From assembly GCA_964512485.1 (NCBI GenBank), contig CAZEHJ010000009.1:5094-69093 (forward strand): a stretch of DNA of 64,000 nucleotides, given 5' to 3'. Below, piece after piece: positions 9,181 to 18,308 of this stretch. The DNA is from CAZEHJ01 sp964512485 (GTDB lineage: Bacteria; Bacteroidota; Rhodothermia; Rhodothermales; UBA10348). A program made the position numbers and the translations under genes. Numbering within the stretch: position 1 is the stretch's first letter; every line of letters begins with the position of its first letter. Under the pieces are notes generated by a model. It saw nothing but the letters and a program-made list of their open reading frames with translations, did not search any database and had not been told where the DNA came from.

Positions 9181-9320
9181 GCGCGCACCTCAAAATATAT
9201 TTTTACGATAGTGCAGTGAAACGCAGGAAAGCGCCTTCCTCGATTCACTTCGAAGACTGAAGTACGATAACAATACACCTGAAATGCAAGCGTCTTGGTC
9301 CCGAGTCCGCTCTAGTGATA

Positions 9321-10448
9321 TCAGAAGCGGAATCGAATACCGCCTACTGCCACGATGTAATCCAGTTCAAGGTCGATTTCGACTGCGCCCAGATTTCCCA
9401 CTGTGGCCGTGTCGTAATTGACATTATTGTACTCAGCCTGAAGGTACAAGGCCATGCTGTTGGAAAGAGCGTAATCAAATCCCAATCCCGCCATACCAGC
9501 GACGCCTGATGCTTCAACATTCAAACCGAATGCCGTTGCGTCAAACCATGCTCCTCCTCCCCCAAGCACGATGAACGGTCGAAAGGAGGAGCGGCTTGAA
9601 GTTATGTAGAGTCTGCCGAAAACACCTGCCAGGAGGTTTTTAGAATTGTCAGGCGATCCGTCGACCGGAATAATACCATACGATCCGAAGGCGCCGAGCG
9701 TTACTCGTCGATTAATGGCATAAGCCAGCGAAGTATTGATGCCAACTCCGGATTTGGTCGTGCCTTCTTCCCGCACGGTCATGGAGCCACCACCCAATCC
9801 GATTTCAAATCGCTGATCCCAGAACGACCTCTCGGAGTCGTAATCGCCACCAAACCTGTTCTGTCTGGCAACATCCGTCGGCTGAGGTGTGCGACGTCCC
9901 GCATCTGAAAACGTCACGCGACTGATTGAATTCATGCATTCGACCAGGGTAACAGCGTCTTCCCGCACAGGCGCAACAACATCACAGCCTGCCGTCCTGA
10001 TGGTGTAATACCCTGTCTGCATACCGGTAATTTCCATCGGCGTATTGAACTGTCGCTGCTCGCCGTCAATAAACACCGCGCGGTCTGCGGGTACGCTTAT
10101 AATTTTCAGATCCCCGGTTCGCGCCGAGAGCCCCTCTCCAGGATTGAATGGCAGCTGTCGTTCCCGTGGACGAGCGGTAAATATGCTGATATTGACTTCA
10201 GTGATCTTGTCGGCTTCAATTCTAGCCGTTTTTACGAGGTCTTCGAATCCAGCTTTCTTCGCAGTAATCGTGTAGGATCCGGGCTTCAACCCAAATTCAA
10301 CTGGTTTTGCTGGAGATGCCAGCACGGAGCCTCTGCTCTCGACCGTAATCTCGATCCCTTCCTCAAATACGTGAACCTGCAAAAACCCGCTCTGCGAAAA
10401 CGCAGGCGTGGCCAAGCATATCAAAAGGGCAAATAGTGATAAACGCAT
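9321..10448 (-). CDS. PEGA-domain outer-membrane beta-barrel protein
   Basis: The 375-residue protein starts with a Sec signal peptide (MRLSLFALLICLATPAFSQ). It continues with a PEGA-like beta domain (about 20-95; VEFGLKPGSYTITAKKAGFE) and a second PEGA-like repeat (about 110-170; IDGEQRQFNTPMEI). The C-terminal half has alternating hydrophobic strands typical of a small outer-membrane barrel, ending in the aromatic strand YIVAVGGIRFRF. PEGA domains are thought to bind cell-surface components. Function is unknown. It is probably an envelope structural or tethering protein. It stands alone, with 140-250 base spacers on either side. Confidence 0.75.
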   Translation of the reverse strand: MRLSLFALLICLATPAFSQSGFLQVHVFEEGIEITVESRGSVLASPAKPVEFGLKPGSYTITAKKAGFEDLVKTARIEADKITEVNISIFTARPRERQLPFNPGEGLSARTGDLKIISVPADRAVFIDGEQRQFNTPMEITGMQTGYYTIRTAGCDVVAPVREDAVTLVECMNSISRVTFSDAGRRTPQPTDVARQNRFGGDYDSERSFWDQRFEIGLGGGSMTVREEGTTKSGVGINTSLAYAINRRVTLGAFGSYGIIPVDGSPDNSKNLLAGVFGRLYITSSRSSFRPFIVLGGGGAWFDATAFGLNVEASGVAGMAGLGFDYALSNSMALYLQAEYNNVNYDTATVGNLGAVEIDLELDYIVAVGGIRFRF

Positions 10449-10695
10449 GGTAGTAGACCGTTATTTGCCATAAGAGAACGAATAAAAACTCTTTGTTGGC
10501 TATTGGAAAGCCGTTTTTCGCCCTTTTCAGGTCAAAATCTGGTTTTTAACTCTAGCTGGCTACGCCTGGAAGAAGTTTTCCGCCATGGATCGATCAAAAC
10601 GGGCGTTTTCAGGTGAATGTCGCGATAGATCTTAAGTATGTCCCATACCTTTGTATGTAGGGCATAGTCCCACTCCTGAAGACCGTTTTACCGTC

Positions 10696-12834
10696 CTACC
10701 ACTCCACCACATCGAACAGATTGCTGAAGTCATCTGTCCAGACAATAGGATTCAGCTCGTGGTCCCATTCATCCATCTGGTCCTGAATCAACTCGTCGTT
10801 CAGGAATGCTTCGTTGTCTGTAATCACAACCCAGCTGCTACCGCTCATATAGAAATGTGAATCACCATCATCGTCGATGTTGAAAATTTCTTTTCCCGCG
10901 TGAGAAGCCATTTGACGTACCACATCTGAAAGGTCGATGTGGAGATTGCTGATGTGAATTACCAGAATACCGTCTTCATTGAGGTGTTTCCAATACAGAT
11001 CTGACGCCTCCTGAGTCAGCAGGTGTACAGGGATGGCGTCGCCGCTGAAAGCATCCACAATAATTACGTCGTAGTTCTGTGAGCCGCCTTCATCGTATTC
11101 ACTCTGCATCACACGTCGACCGTCGCCAATCGCGACATCGACTGCGGCCTTACTCTTTGATAGATAGGTGAAGTACTCGTTGGCTATTACTTCCACATCC
11201 GCGCTGATTTCGTAGAACCTGAATGTGTCAAGAGGTCTGCCATACGCAGCGATTGTTCCGACTCCCAATCCGATTGCTCCCACCTTGATCGAGCCTGTAG
11301 GATGGTTGTGATCCCTCCGGACCGGATGGTGATCCAGGGCCAAGCCGGCGCCCGTTTCCGGGCCATAATAAGAGGTAGGAATCCGCTCAAGTGTATTATG
11401 AACGAGCTGCTTACCATGGCCAATTCTACCGTGCCTCAGCTTTCTGATGTGATCCCTGGTCCCCGCGTCTTCTTCGTATACGTGCAGCATTCCGTAAAAA
11501 CTGCGGGTATTCAGAATAGTCTCTTCGAGTCGGTCGGCAATGTGCAGCCCAAGAAACAAGATGAGTACGGCAACGCCGCCATACCCGGCAGTCAGTCCCA
11601 TCTTCTTGAATAGAACATTCCCGGTGGTTTCTTCACGGCCGATCGACCACAAAATGATCAACGATATGACTACCAGGAGTCCGTGTAATTCCCAATACCC
11701 GTTGAAGATCAGCGGTGCCACAAGATTGACAAAAACACCCCCCACGGCTCCTCCCAACGCGACATAAACGTAGAACATCGTCAGATCCTTCGCATCACTG
11801 CGCCGGCGAACCAATTCACCGTGACAAATCATACAGCACCCGAACAGGGCACCACAATAAATCATTATCTGGTAGGCCAGAGACATTTCACCACTTCCAT
11901 AATCCTCGCTCAGCAGATACACCAACAGGCCAACGCTCAGGATGAAAAAAGGGACCCAGATTGTGCGCTGATACCACGCATCCCTTTCGAAGCTGATGAT
12001 GAATGTTATCAGGTAAAGGCTCAGGGGTATGACCCACAGAAACGGGACAACGGAGACATCGAGACTCATCTGGTTGGTTATCGCTATTAGAGCGATCGAG
12101 CCACAGGCTGCTAATAGAATCCACATCAACTTGTCACCGATATCAGATTTCCGAACCGGCTCAATTGTCATTTCAGGAGATGATTCCACAATCACGCTTC
12201 CAGTAGTTTCCTCGCGATTCAATCTGAATACGAACCAGGCACACCAGACAACCATGCCCATATACCCGAAGTAGGCGAACGACCAGATCAGAGTCTGAGA
12301 AAGAAGCCCCAGCGTGCGTTCCACCCAGAACGGATAAGACAACAAGGCAAGCAGTGACCCTACATTGGAAAGCGCATACAATCTAAATGGGGAGGTGCCG
12401 GGATTTACCTGAGCAAACCAGTGCTGCAGCAGTGGTGCCGAAGCAGAAAGTAGAACGAACGGTATTCCGACGGACAGTGCGAGGACAGCCAAAATCTGCA
12501 GCGTGACCGGCGTATTTTGAGAAAGTTCTGGCAAGGAAGGCGTGATCGGCAGAGCCAGAAGAGAAAGAGCCAATAGAATGCAATGCACCACCACCTGCTG
12601 TTTTCGATTCAGGTGGAGTGCCAGTCCATGGGCATACGCGTAGCCAGCCAAGAGCCCCAGCTGGAAGAAAAGCATACATACCGTCCAAACACCGGCAGAT
12701 CCACCATACCACGGCAGGATGAATCGAGCAATTACAGGTTGAACCTGAAATACAAGAAATGCACTCGTGAAGATCGCTACGGCAAATGGGAGTTTGCGCT
12801 GCCAGGAGGATCTTCCTTCACTTGCGATTTGCAT
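10696..12834 (-). CDS. Membrane-fused spermidine-synthase-like protein
   Basis: This 712-residue protein joins an N-terminal polytopic membrane region (about 10-11 hydrophobic helices within residues 12-445) to a C-terminal Rossmann-fold domain (about 480-712) of the spermidine synthase/methyltransferase superfamily. Recognisable pieces are GAIGLGVGTIAAYGRP, FRFYEISADVEVIAN, AIGDGRRVM and VIIVDAFSGDAIPVHLLTQE. Such fusions are widespread but their substrate is not established. Polyamine synthesis should not be assumed. The catalytic domain should face the cytoplasm. The gene is not tightly linked to its neighbours, being 107 bases from the esterase gene. Confidence 0.82.
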   Translation of the reverse strand: MQIASEGRSSWQRKLPFAVAIFTSAFLVFQVQPVIARFILPWYGGSAGVWTVCMLFFQLGLLAGYAYAHGLALHLNRKQQVVVHCILLALSLLALPITPSLPELSQNTPVTLQILAVLALSVGIPFVLLSASAPLLQHWFAQVNPGTSPFRLYALSNVGSLLALLSYPFWVERTLGLLSQTLIWSFAYFGYMGMVVWCAWFVFRLNREETTGSVIVESSPEMTIEPVRKSDIGDKLMWILLAACGSIALIAITNQMSLDVSVVPFLWVIPLSLYLITFIISFERDAWYQRTIWVPFFILSVGLLVYLLSEDYGSGEMSLAYQIMIYCGALFGCCMICHGELVRRRSDAKDLTMFYVYVALGGAVGGVFVNLVAPLIFNGYWELHGLLVVISLIILWSIGREETTGNVLFKKMGLTAGYGGVAVLILFLGLHIADRLEETILNTRSFYGMLHVYEEDAGTRDHIRKLRHGRIGHGKQLVHNTLERIPTSYYGPETGAGLALDHHPVRRDHNHPTGSIKVGAIGLGVGTIAAYGRPLDTFRFYEISADVEVIANEYFTYLSKSKAAVDVAIGDGRRVMQSEYDEGGSQNYDVIIVDAFSGDAIPVHLLTQEASDLYWKHLNEDGILVIHISNLHIDLSDVVRQMASHAGKEIFNIDDDGDSHFYMSGSSWVVITDNEAFLNDELIQDQMDEWDHELNPIVWTDDFSNLFDVVEW

Positions 12835-12941
12835 GCCTGTCTGGAATTAATGAGAGCGTATCCCTTCATTCATCGGCGAGAATAGGCGGCTCTATAGCCG
12901 TTCAGTCTCCTTTTTCGGGCGCAAGAAATCACACACGACCG

Positions 12942-14669
12942 CTATCTACGGTACCAACTCATCTGCGCACCTGCGGGTGCATTTGAGGCCATGTGATCTG
13001 CCGCGATCCGCACGAACTCCTTCGTTGTCATGTCCTCACCAGGATTGTTTGGAGAGTAACCCGTCCAGCAATGTGGCTTGCGCCTGCCGTATTGAATTTC
13101 CGTCTCGATGCGCGGTTGCGCCTCCTTGTTGAGAAACTCATCCAGCAGATACACTGCGTTATCCAGGTAATAAGAATCCATGTCTCCGGTTGCGATGTGC
13201 AGCTTACCATCCAACTTGTGGGAAATCGTCTCCCAATTGGCCTGAAGATGATGATTGATATCGAAATTGGCGCGCCAGAACTCCGCTGTTTCAGCGTTCA
13301 CATCTCCGGACACAGGATCCCAAATCGGCTGCGGATAGCCATCCCGCCCAGCCGGCCCGAAAACAGCCTCCCATATTGCCCACTGCCCTCCGGATCGGGT
13401 GCTTGACCCCGTGGCCAGCTCAAGGTGGTTTTCCTGTCTCACGGTTGATCGAACGTTACCGTCGAAACTGCGAGCATTTGGCCGCTCGATATTGTGCCAC
13501 TCATTCTTTGTGAAATAGGCATTTTCATCCTCGTAGATGTTCACGATCTGGTAATAATTGAAATCAACGGGATCCGGACACCAGCCCCATGAACCACCCC
13601 AGAAGTCGGGTTGGTACACTTGCATGGCAACTGCTTCCCACCCACCTGTGGATCCACCCGCAACGATACGCGCCCAAGACTCGGGTATGATGCGGAACTG
13701 AGATTCCAGATGTGGGACCAATTCCTGCGTAATGGCATCCCCATATGGTCCCAGATTCTCAGAATTGACCGAGTATGAGGTATCGTAATATGGATTGGCG
13801 TCCCTGAACGTCACGGCGACCATTTTGGGAGACTCGTTTGACCTCCAATATGCAGACAGGCCAGCCCCTCGGCCTCTTCCCTCGCCTTCATCCGAATATC
13901 CCAGCGGTGATCGACCACCTGGGAAGTGGCCCTGCATGTACATGACCGGATAACTTTGGCTCGAACTCTCGTATCCATCAGGTAGCAGGACGTTGGCACC
14001 GATGTACATATCTCTTCCCCAAAAGTCGGACAACAGCGTGCTGCGAATCTTTACAAACTTGACTCGATCCGTGTCGTGTGGATTTCCCTGTTGAAGGCTT
14101 CCCCCTTCTGGTATTGGATTGGTCGGACGAACGATGTCATGAACTTCCAGGCTGTAGCGACGTCCTGCTGCCGGATCAATTTGCATTTTCACAACCGTAC
14201 TCACTGCGTTGCCAGGTGCCCTCCATTGGTTCTGTCCGGCGCCTGAATTCAAATGCATGGACACGGAGTGACCATCGGACCGGTTGAATTCGGTGTAGAC
14301 GCTGAGAACGGCTTGTGCGTAGTAGGTACCAGCAGGTAATTCTGACAGTGATTCGAATGGATACCCTCGTACGTCGGCATCGCTTGCTTTGAGAACCACA
14401 AAATCACCGGCTTCAAGCCCTTCCACATCGATGCCCCAGAACGGAACACCATTAACACCTGTCTGAAGTCGGGGCTCGCGCTCGTCCTCCCTTGATATGA
14501 CAACAAACATCCTTCCATGAATCGGAGTGTCCATTCCAAGCGAATCAATCGCGGCGACTACATCTTCCGAAATCCTTACCTGGAAGCTGAAATCATCGAC
14601 TGAAGAGTCCTGGCAACCGGCCAGAAAAAGAATTGAGCACAGGAGGAGCGATGCAGATAATCGTGGCAT
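12942..14669 (-). CDS. Lipoprotein esterase, alpha/beta-hydrolase (esterase D-like)
   Basis: The 575-residue product begins MPRLSASLLLCSILFLAGC, a type II signal peptide whose lipobox cysteine is C19. A beta-sandwich region of about 200 residues precedes a hydrolase domain with the strand YPVMYMQGHFPGG. The nucleophile elbow is GGSTGGWEA (Ser in G-x-S-x-G), and the C-terminal part ends near KPHCWTGYSPN, where the catalytic His is likely. This resembles the putative-esterase family that includes esterase D and ferulic-acid esterases. It is probably anchored in the envelope and hydrolyses an ester of unknown nature. The ATG at 14669 is preferred because AAAGGG lies 7 bases upstream and the signal peptide begins there. 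Confidence 0.78.
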   Translation of the reverse strand: MPRLSASLLLCSILFLAGCQDSSVDDFSFQVRISEDVVAAIDSLGMDTPIHGRMFVVISREDEREPRLQTGVNGVPFWGIDVEGLEAGDFVVLKASDADVRGYPFESLSELPAGTYYAQAVLSVYTEFNRSDGHSVSMHLNSGAGQNQWRAPGNAVSTVVKMQIDPAAGRRYSLEVHDIVRPTNPIPEGGSLQQGNPHDTDRVKFVKIRSTLLSDFWGRDMYIGANVLLPDGYESSSQSYPVMYMQGHFPGGRSPLGYSDEGEGRGRGAGLSAYWRSNESPKMVAVTFRDANPYYDTSYSVNSENLGPYGDAITQELVPHLESQFRIIPESWARIVAGGSTGGWEAVAMQVYQPDFWGGSWGWCPDPVDFNYYQIVNIYEDENAYFTKNEWHNIERPNARSFDGNVRSTVRQENHLELATGSSTRSGGQWAIWEAVFGPAGRDGYPQPIWDPVSGDVNAETAEFWRANFDINHHLQANWETISHKLDGKLHIATGDMDSYYLDNAVYLLDEFLNKEAQPRIETEIQYGRRKPHCWTGYSPNNPGEDMTTKEFVRIAADHMASNAPAGAQMSWYRR

Positions 14670-14676
14670 GGCGTGA

Positions 14677-14682
14677 CCCTTT
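14677..14682 (-). promoter_or_regulatory. Ribosome-binding site fixing esterase start
   Basis: AAAGGG on the minus strand, 7 bases before the ATG at 14669. It supports that start over ATG 14726, which would add 19 residues in front of the lipoprotein signal peptide. Confidence 0.6.
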
Positions 14683-14740
14683 GATAACCGAAAGATGAAC
14701 CAAGGTATGCCCTGCACGAGATGCACGCCATCTTCTTCTC

Positions 14741-14779
14741 AAAAAGACAAAAGGCTCTTCCGGATGTACCAGAAGAGCC
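14741..14779 (-). terminator. Rho-independent terminator downstream of tRNA-Pro/gap
   Basis: An 8-bp perfect stem (GGCTCTTC with GAAGAGCC, 14753-14779) with an 11-base loop. On the minus strand it is followed by a T-rich tract (TTTTGTCTTTTTG). It would terminate transcription coming from tRNA-Pro and from whatever lies in the adjoining assembly gap. Confidence 0.75.
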
Positions 14780-14790
14780 CTCGCTAGTCG

Positions 14791-14890
14791 NNNNNNNNNN
14801 NNNNNNNNNNNNNNNNNNNNNNNNNNNNNNNNNNNNNNNNNNNNNNNNNNNNNNNNNNNNNNNNNNNNNNNNNNNNNNNNNNNNNNNNNN
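14791..14890. other. Assembly gap of 100 N downstream of tRNA-Pro
   Basis: Exactly 100 N, a placeholder of unknown true size. It lies between the 3' end of tRNA-Pro (60 bases away) and a minus-strand terminator 12 bases away. Another short RNA gene could be hidden here. Open frames crossing the N run are meaningless. Confidence 0.95.
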
Positions 14891-14950
14891 GCGGGATTTC
14901 GCTGTCGCGTAATCCTCGCCCCTTCAGCGGACACTTCACATCCTCGTTTG

Positions 14951-15024
14951 TCGGGACGGCGGGATTTGAACCCACGACCCCTCGCCCCCCAGGCGAGTGC
15001 GCTACCGGGCTGCGCCACGTCCCG
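14951..15024 (-). tRNA. tRNA-Pro (anticodon GGG)
   Basis: The 74-base cloverleaf can be folded by hand on the minus strand. The acceptor stem is CGGGACG/CGTCCCG with discriminator A. The D arm is GCGC...GCGC, and the anticodon stem CTCGC/GCGAG encloses the loop CTGGGGG with anticodon GGG. The variable loop has 5 bases, and the T arm is GTGGG TTCAAAT CCCGC. The genome does not encode CCA at the 3' end. It reads CCC and CCU proline codons. Its terminator lies beyond the assembly gap. Confidence 0.97.
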
Positions 15025-15097
15025 TATTGATCGGATGCCCTAGAATAACTCAAGCGCGAATGGGTTCCATCAAGTGAGTCCGATTTCATTGACATGA

Positions 15098-15137
15098 AGA
15101 TAAAATAGTGGTGGGCCGCGCATGCGCGGCCCACCAC
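15098..15137 (-). terminator. Terminator of the TonB-dependent receptor gene
   Basis: A 30-base perfect palindrome (15108-15137; arms GTGGTGGGCCGCGCA and TGCGCGGCCCACCAC). On the minus strand it is followed by TATTTTATCTTC. It begins 27 bases after the receptor's stop codon. Confidence 0.8.
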
Positions 15138-15164
15138 CTCCTCGACGATCAAATTTTCAGCGAT

Positions 15165-17768
15165 CTACATGGTCCAAATAGCACGGAAGTAAGACATACC
15201 ACCGTGATATCCGATCGGTGTACGACGCGGATAAGGCATACCCTGCGAGAGTCGCGTATCGATTTTAGTCGGATACGTGTTCAGGATGTTATTCGCACCA
15301 CCGACGAGAGTGAGATTGTCATTCACTTCGTAGCTCAACTCGAGATCAAGCAGTCCAGCCGGGTCGACTTCTTCACGATCTCCTCGCTCGTCGATCGTCC
15401 CGCTGTAATAGTTGGCTCTCAATGAAGCAGACAACTTGCCAAAATCGTGCACAACGGACGCGCTGAGCCTTGTTTTGGGCAAATTATTTTCGATGTTGAA
15501 AATGACGCCATCAGAAACCGGAAGCTGGCCGCCAACGGCTTTTTGATCCGTCACTTCGGTCTCATTGTAGTTGAGAGCCAAGCTCACATCTGTATTCAGA
15601 CTGCCATTCCAGACTGCTACCACATCAACTCCCATGGTAGATGTCGACAGGGAATTGGTATAGAACGCCAGCTCTGAGAAGTTCGGATCTCCCGAAACAG
15701 CGAGGCTTCGGGATTTGATGATGCGATCATCAACGTCAATCTGATAGGCATCGACAGTGATACTCAAATACTGAGAAGCACGGGCTGCCAGGCCAACGCT
15801 GATGTTGACAGCATCTTCCGGTGTGAGTGCCTTTCCACCCAGAGCGACTGCCAATGGATGTGTCGGTGCTACCGTTCCTTCCTGAACCTGTTGTCCAGTT
15901 ACGCCATCGAAAGATGTCGTGATGACTGTCACATTCGCCTGCCCCGGAGTTGGTGCTCTGAAACCAGTTGAATAAGCACCGCGCAATGTGATGCGGCTGT
16001 TCAGGTTATAGCGAGCAGCCAATTTTCCGTTGGTTGTCGTGCCGAACTCGGAAAAGTCCTCGTAACGAACGGCGGCGGCGAGAAGGAAATCTTCGTTGAC
16101 GTCGTATTCGGCATCAACGTAGGCAGCGTAGTTACTTCCTGAAAACTCACCGGCGATAGCAGGACTCGTTCCGGCGAACCCATTGGAGGCCGTTCCCGGC
16201 GAGCCATAATTGCTACCCGTGTTCGGGTCGATCAGTTGACCTACCTGCTCCCATGGCCCTGCTTTCCAGGACTGTTCGTCGCCGGCAAACATCGTATATG
16301 ATTCCTCGCGATACTCGAGGCCACCAGCGAGGTTGATGTCTTCCCTCAACGGATAAGAGAAATCAGCGTTGAAGTTCAGATCTTCCTGCTTCAAGTCGCC
16401 CGGATTGAAATCGCGCTGGGAACCCAATCCCCAAGAAGCATTCAGCGAACCATTCAGTTCATACTCCATGAGATTGGAACCGTACGTTCCACTGATGTCG
16501 TACGCCATCCCATTGCTTAACTCACCCTTTACGCCACCGACAAAACTGATGTCCTGCTGGCGTCCTTTCAGATTCGGAGTAAATCCGGCGGGAAGTGAAT
16601 CACACCAGCAAATATTGCCTTGTGATGGATCACTTGGATTGGATGGCATCTGCTCGAGAGCGCCCGAGCGTCCGGGAGCACGATAAAAGAAGCTATAGGC
16701 TCCATACGTGTCGGCGAAATTACCAAATGCGTACAGGCTCGTGGTTTCATTCAGTTCGAGTCCTGCGTTGAATACTGATCGGAACCCACTGCTTTCAGGA
16801 CGTCCCCAGTTCATTGCCGGATTCCTTGCACCCGGCACGCCAATAGCATCGGCGTGCTGAACACCTCGAGACAGCTCTGAATTGAATGAGTACTCTCCAC
16901 TGACGTTCAAAAAGCCATTTTCAGTCAGCGGAAGGCCGGCATTTGCGGCGACCTTGTAATCTGTTTCACCTTCGTACCACTGACCCAATTGAGTCTGGAT
17001 CTCAACTCCTTCATTGGCATCTCTCAAGAGGAAGTTGATAACACCGGCAATGGCATCTGAACCATACTGGGCTGCAGCTCCGTCACGCAGAACTTCAACA
17101 CTTTTCAGTCCGATGGAAGGAATCATTCCGATATCGGCCGCATGTGCGCCAACATTCATGGCTGCGCCGAAGTGGGCGATTAGTGCACTGCGATGGCGCC
17201 GCTTCGAATTCATCAGAATGAGAACGTCATCTGGCGGAAGACCACGGAGAGACGTCGGACGAACAAATGCCGATCCATCACCCGTGAGAGGTGTTGCTGA
17301 AAAGGATGGAACAAGATTTTTGAGGGTTTCAGTCATGTCGCCGTTTCCCTGCTTTTCGAGCGCCGCTGTATCCAGCTTGTCAATTGGTGTTGCAGACTGC
17401 ATTGCGGATCGACCCTGCGTACGAGTCCCTGTCACGACCACTGCGTCGAGCAGCAATTCGTCGGTGGACATGTTGAAATCAACAGTAACGGTTTGGCCAG
17501 CCACGACCGTAACCGCTTTCGTCTGAGTTGAAAAACCCAGAAAACGGGCTTCGATCGTATGACTTCCAGCGGCGACGGATCCAATTGAATAGTTTCCGTC
17601 GATATCTGTTGAAGAACCAAGCATTGTGCCCGATACAACAACGTTAGCACCTGGAAGAGCTGCACCGCTCGGATCTGTAACCGTTCCCGAAACGGTACCG
17701 TTTTGACCAGACGCAAGGAGTGGCAAGCTTAGCAGCGAAATGAACACTGTAAAGTGCTTGAAGCTCAT
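15165..17768 (-). CDS. TonB-dependent receptor with CarboxypepD-regulatory domain
   Basis: This 867-residue outer-membrane receptor imports a substrate with energy from TonB-ExbBD. After a signal peptide (MSFKHFTVFISLLSLPLLASG) comes a carboxypeptidase-regulatory-like beta domain (about 22-105; VSGTVTDPSGAALPGANVVV). A plug domain follows (about 115-240; AVVTGTRTQGRSAMQSATPI, LRGLPPDDVLILMN). A long beta-barrel comes next, with CWCD near residue 387 and a terminal aromatic strand ending in W-T-M. AGAGGTG 6 bases upstream supports the ATG. No SusD-like partner is adjacent, so it is not a classical SusCD glycan system. The ligand is unknown. A strong terminator follows. Confidence 0.93.
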   Translation of the reverse strand: MSFKHFTVFISLLSLPLLASGQNGTVSGTVTDPSGAALPGANVVVSGTMLGSSTDIDGNYSIGSVAAGSHTIEARFLGFSTQTKAVTVVAGQTVTVDFNMSTDELLLDAVVVTGTRTQGRSAMQSATPIDKLDTAALEKQGNGDMTETLKNLVPSFSATPLTGDGSAFVRPTSLRGLPPDDVLILMNSKRRHRSALIAHFGAAMNVGAHAADIGMIPSIGLKSVEVLRDGAAAQYGSDAIAGVINFLLRDANEGVEIQTQLGQWYEGETDYKVAANAGLPLTENGFLNVSGEYSFNSELSRGVQHADAIGVPGARNPAMNWGRPESSGFRSVFNAGLELNETTSLYAFGNFADTYGAYSFFYRAPGRSGALEQMPSNPSDPSQGNICWCDSLPAGFTPNLKGRQQDISFVGGVKGELSNGMAYDISGTYGSNLMEYELNGSLNASWGLGSQRDFNPGDLKQEDLNFNADFSYPLREDINLAGGLEYREESYTMFAGDEQSWKAGPWEQVGQLIDPNTGSNYGSPGTASNGFAGTSPAIAGEFSGSNYAAYVDAEYDVNEDFLLAAAVRYEDFSEFGTTTNGKLAARYNLNSRITLRGAYSTGFRAPTPGQANVTVITTSFDGVTGQQVQEGTVAPTHPLAVALGGKALTPEDAVNISVGLAARASQYLSITVDAYQIDVDDRIIKSRSLAVSGDPNFSELAFYTNSLSTSTMGVDVVAVWNGSLNTDVSLALNYNETEVTDQKAVGGQLPVSDGVIFNIENNLPKTRLSASVVHDFGKLSASLRANYYSGTIDERGDREEVDPAGLLDLELSYEVNDNLTLVGGANNILNTYPTKIDTRLSQGMPYPRRTPIGYHGGMSYFRAIWTM

Positions 17769-17855
17769 GATTCACCTCTTATAAATGTAGATTGGTGAAT
17801 CAAATGTAATCGGATGCATGTGGATTAGCCAGAAAACGATATCCACAGGCCCGGC

Positions 17856-18197
17856 TCAGCCAGAAATGCGATCCAGCATTTTTTCCAAAAATCCCTTTAT
17901 CTCTTTCAATTCGGCTACTTCTTCGCTGGCTCCCGAACCTTGCCTTTTACCCTTTTTCAGGGCCTGACGAGCGCCATCGATCGTGAACTTCTCATCCCTC
18001 AAGAGGTGGCGAATACGAAACACTGTATCGATATCGTCCTTGGTATACACTCTTTTGCCAGCCCGATTCTTGCGAGGCCTCAGCCCCTCGAATTCTGTTT
18101 CCCAATACCGCAAAACGTGCGCTTCTTCATCAACGAGATTAGCCACCTCGCCAATGGTGTAGTACAACTTGGTGATTCCACTGTCGAGCATTGTCAT
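17856..18197 (-). CDS. MerR-family transcriptional regulator
   Basis: This 113-residue protein has the MerR winged-helix domain: LYYTIGEVANLVDEEAHVLR, YWETEFEGLRPRKNRAG and KRVYTKDDIDTVFRIRHLL, followed by TIDGARQALKKGK. A short C-terminal helix completes the protein (EVAELKEIKGFLEKMLDRI). It resembles the short MerR proteins common in Bacteroidota-like genomes that lack an effector domain. The target is unknown. I chose ATG 18197 (MTMLDSG) because the domain begins shortly after it. The ATG at 18191 is an alternative. It is divergent from the EamA transporter (112-base spacer), which could be a target. Confidence 0.85.
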   Translation of the reverse strand: MTMLDSGITKLYYTIGEVANLVDEEAHVLRYWETEFEGLRPRKNRAGKRVYTKDDIDTVFRIRHLLRDEKFTIDGARQALKKGKRQGSGASEEVAELKEIKGFLEKMLDRISG

Positions 18198-18308
18198 GGG
18201 ACAAGAGAGTTTGACTACAAAATGATCATCAAGAAATGGCCAAGGTACAAAAACGCATCGGCGTTTGTCCATCCGGAAGAGTAGCTTGGACCCAACCTTT
18301 TACAGCGC

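Noticed and set aside
10696..12834. Polyamine biosynthesis enzyme
   Set aside because: The domain is spermidine-synthase-like but fused to a polytopic membrane region. No decarboxylase for polyamine synthesis is near, so the reaction cannot be claimed.
14593..15152. Minus-strand frames spanning the second N run and tRNA-Pro
   Set aside because: They translate the tRNA and unknown bases. The tRNA cloverleaf explains the sequence.
15165..17768. SusCD polysaccharide-utilisation locus
   Set aside because: There is no SusD-like lipoprotein or glycoside hydrolase beside the TonB receptor.
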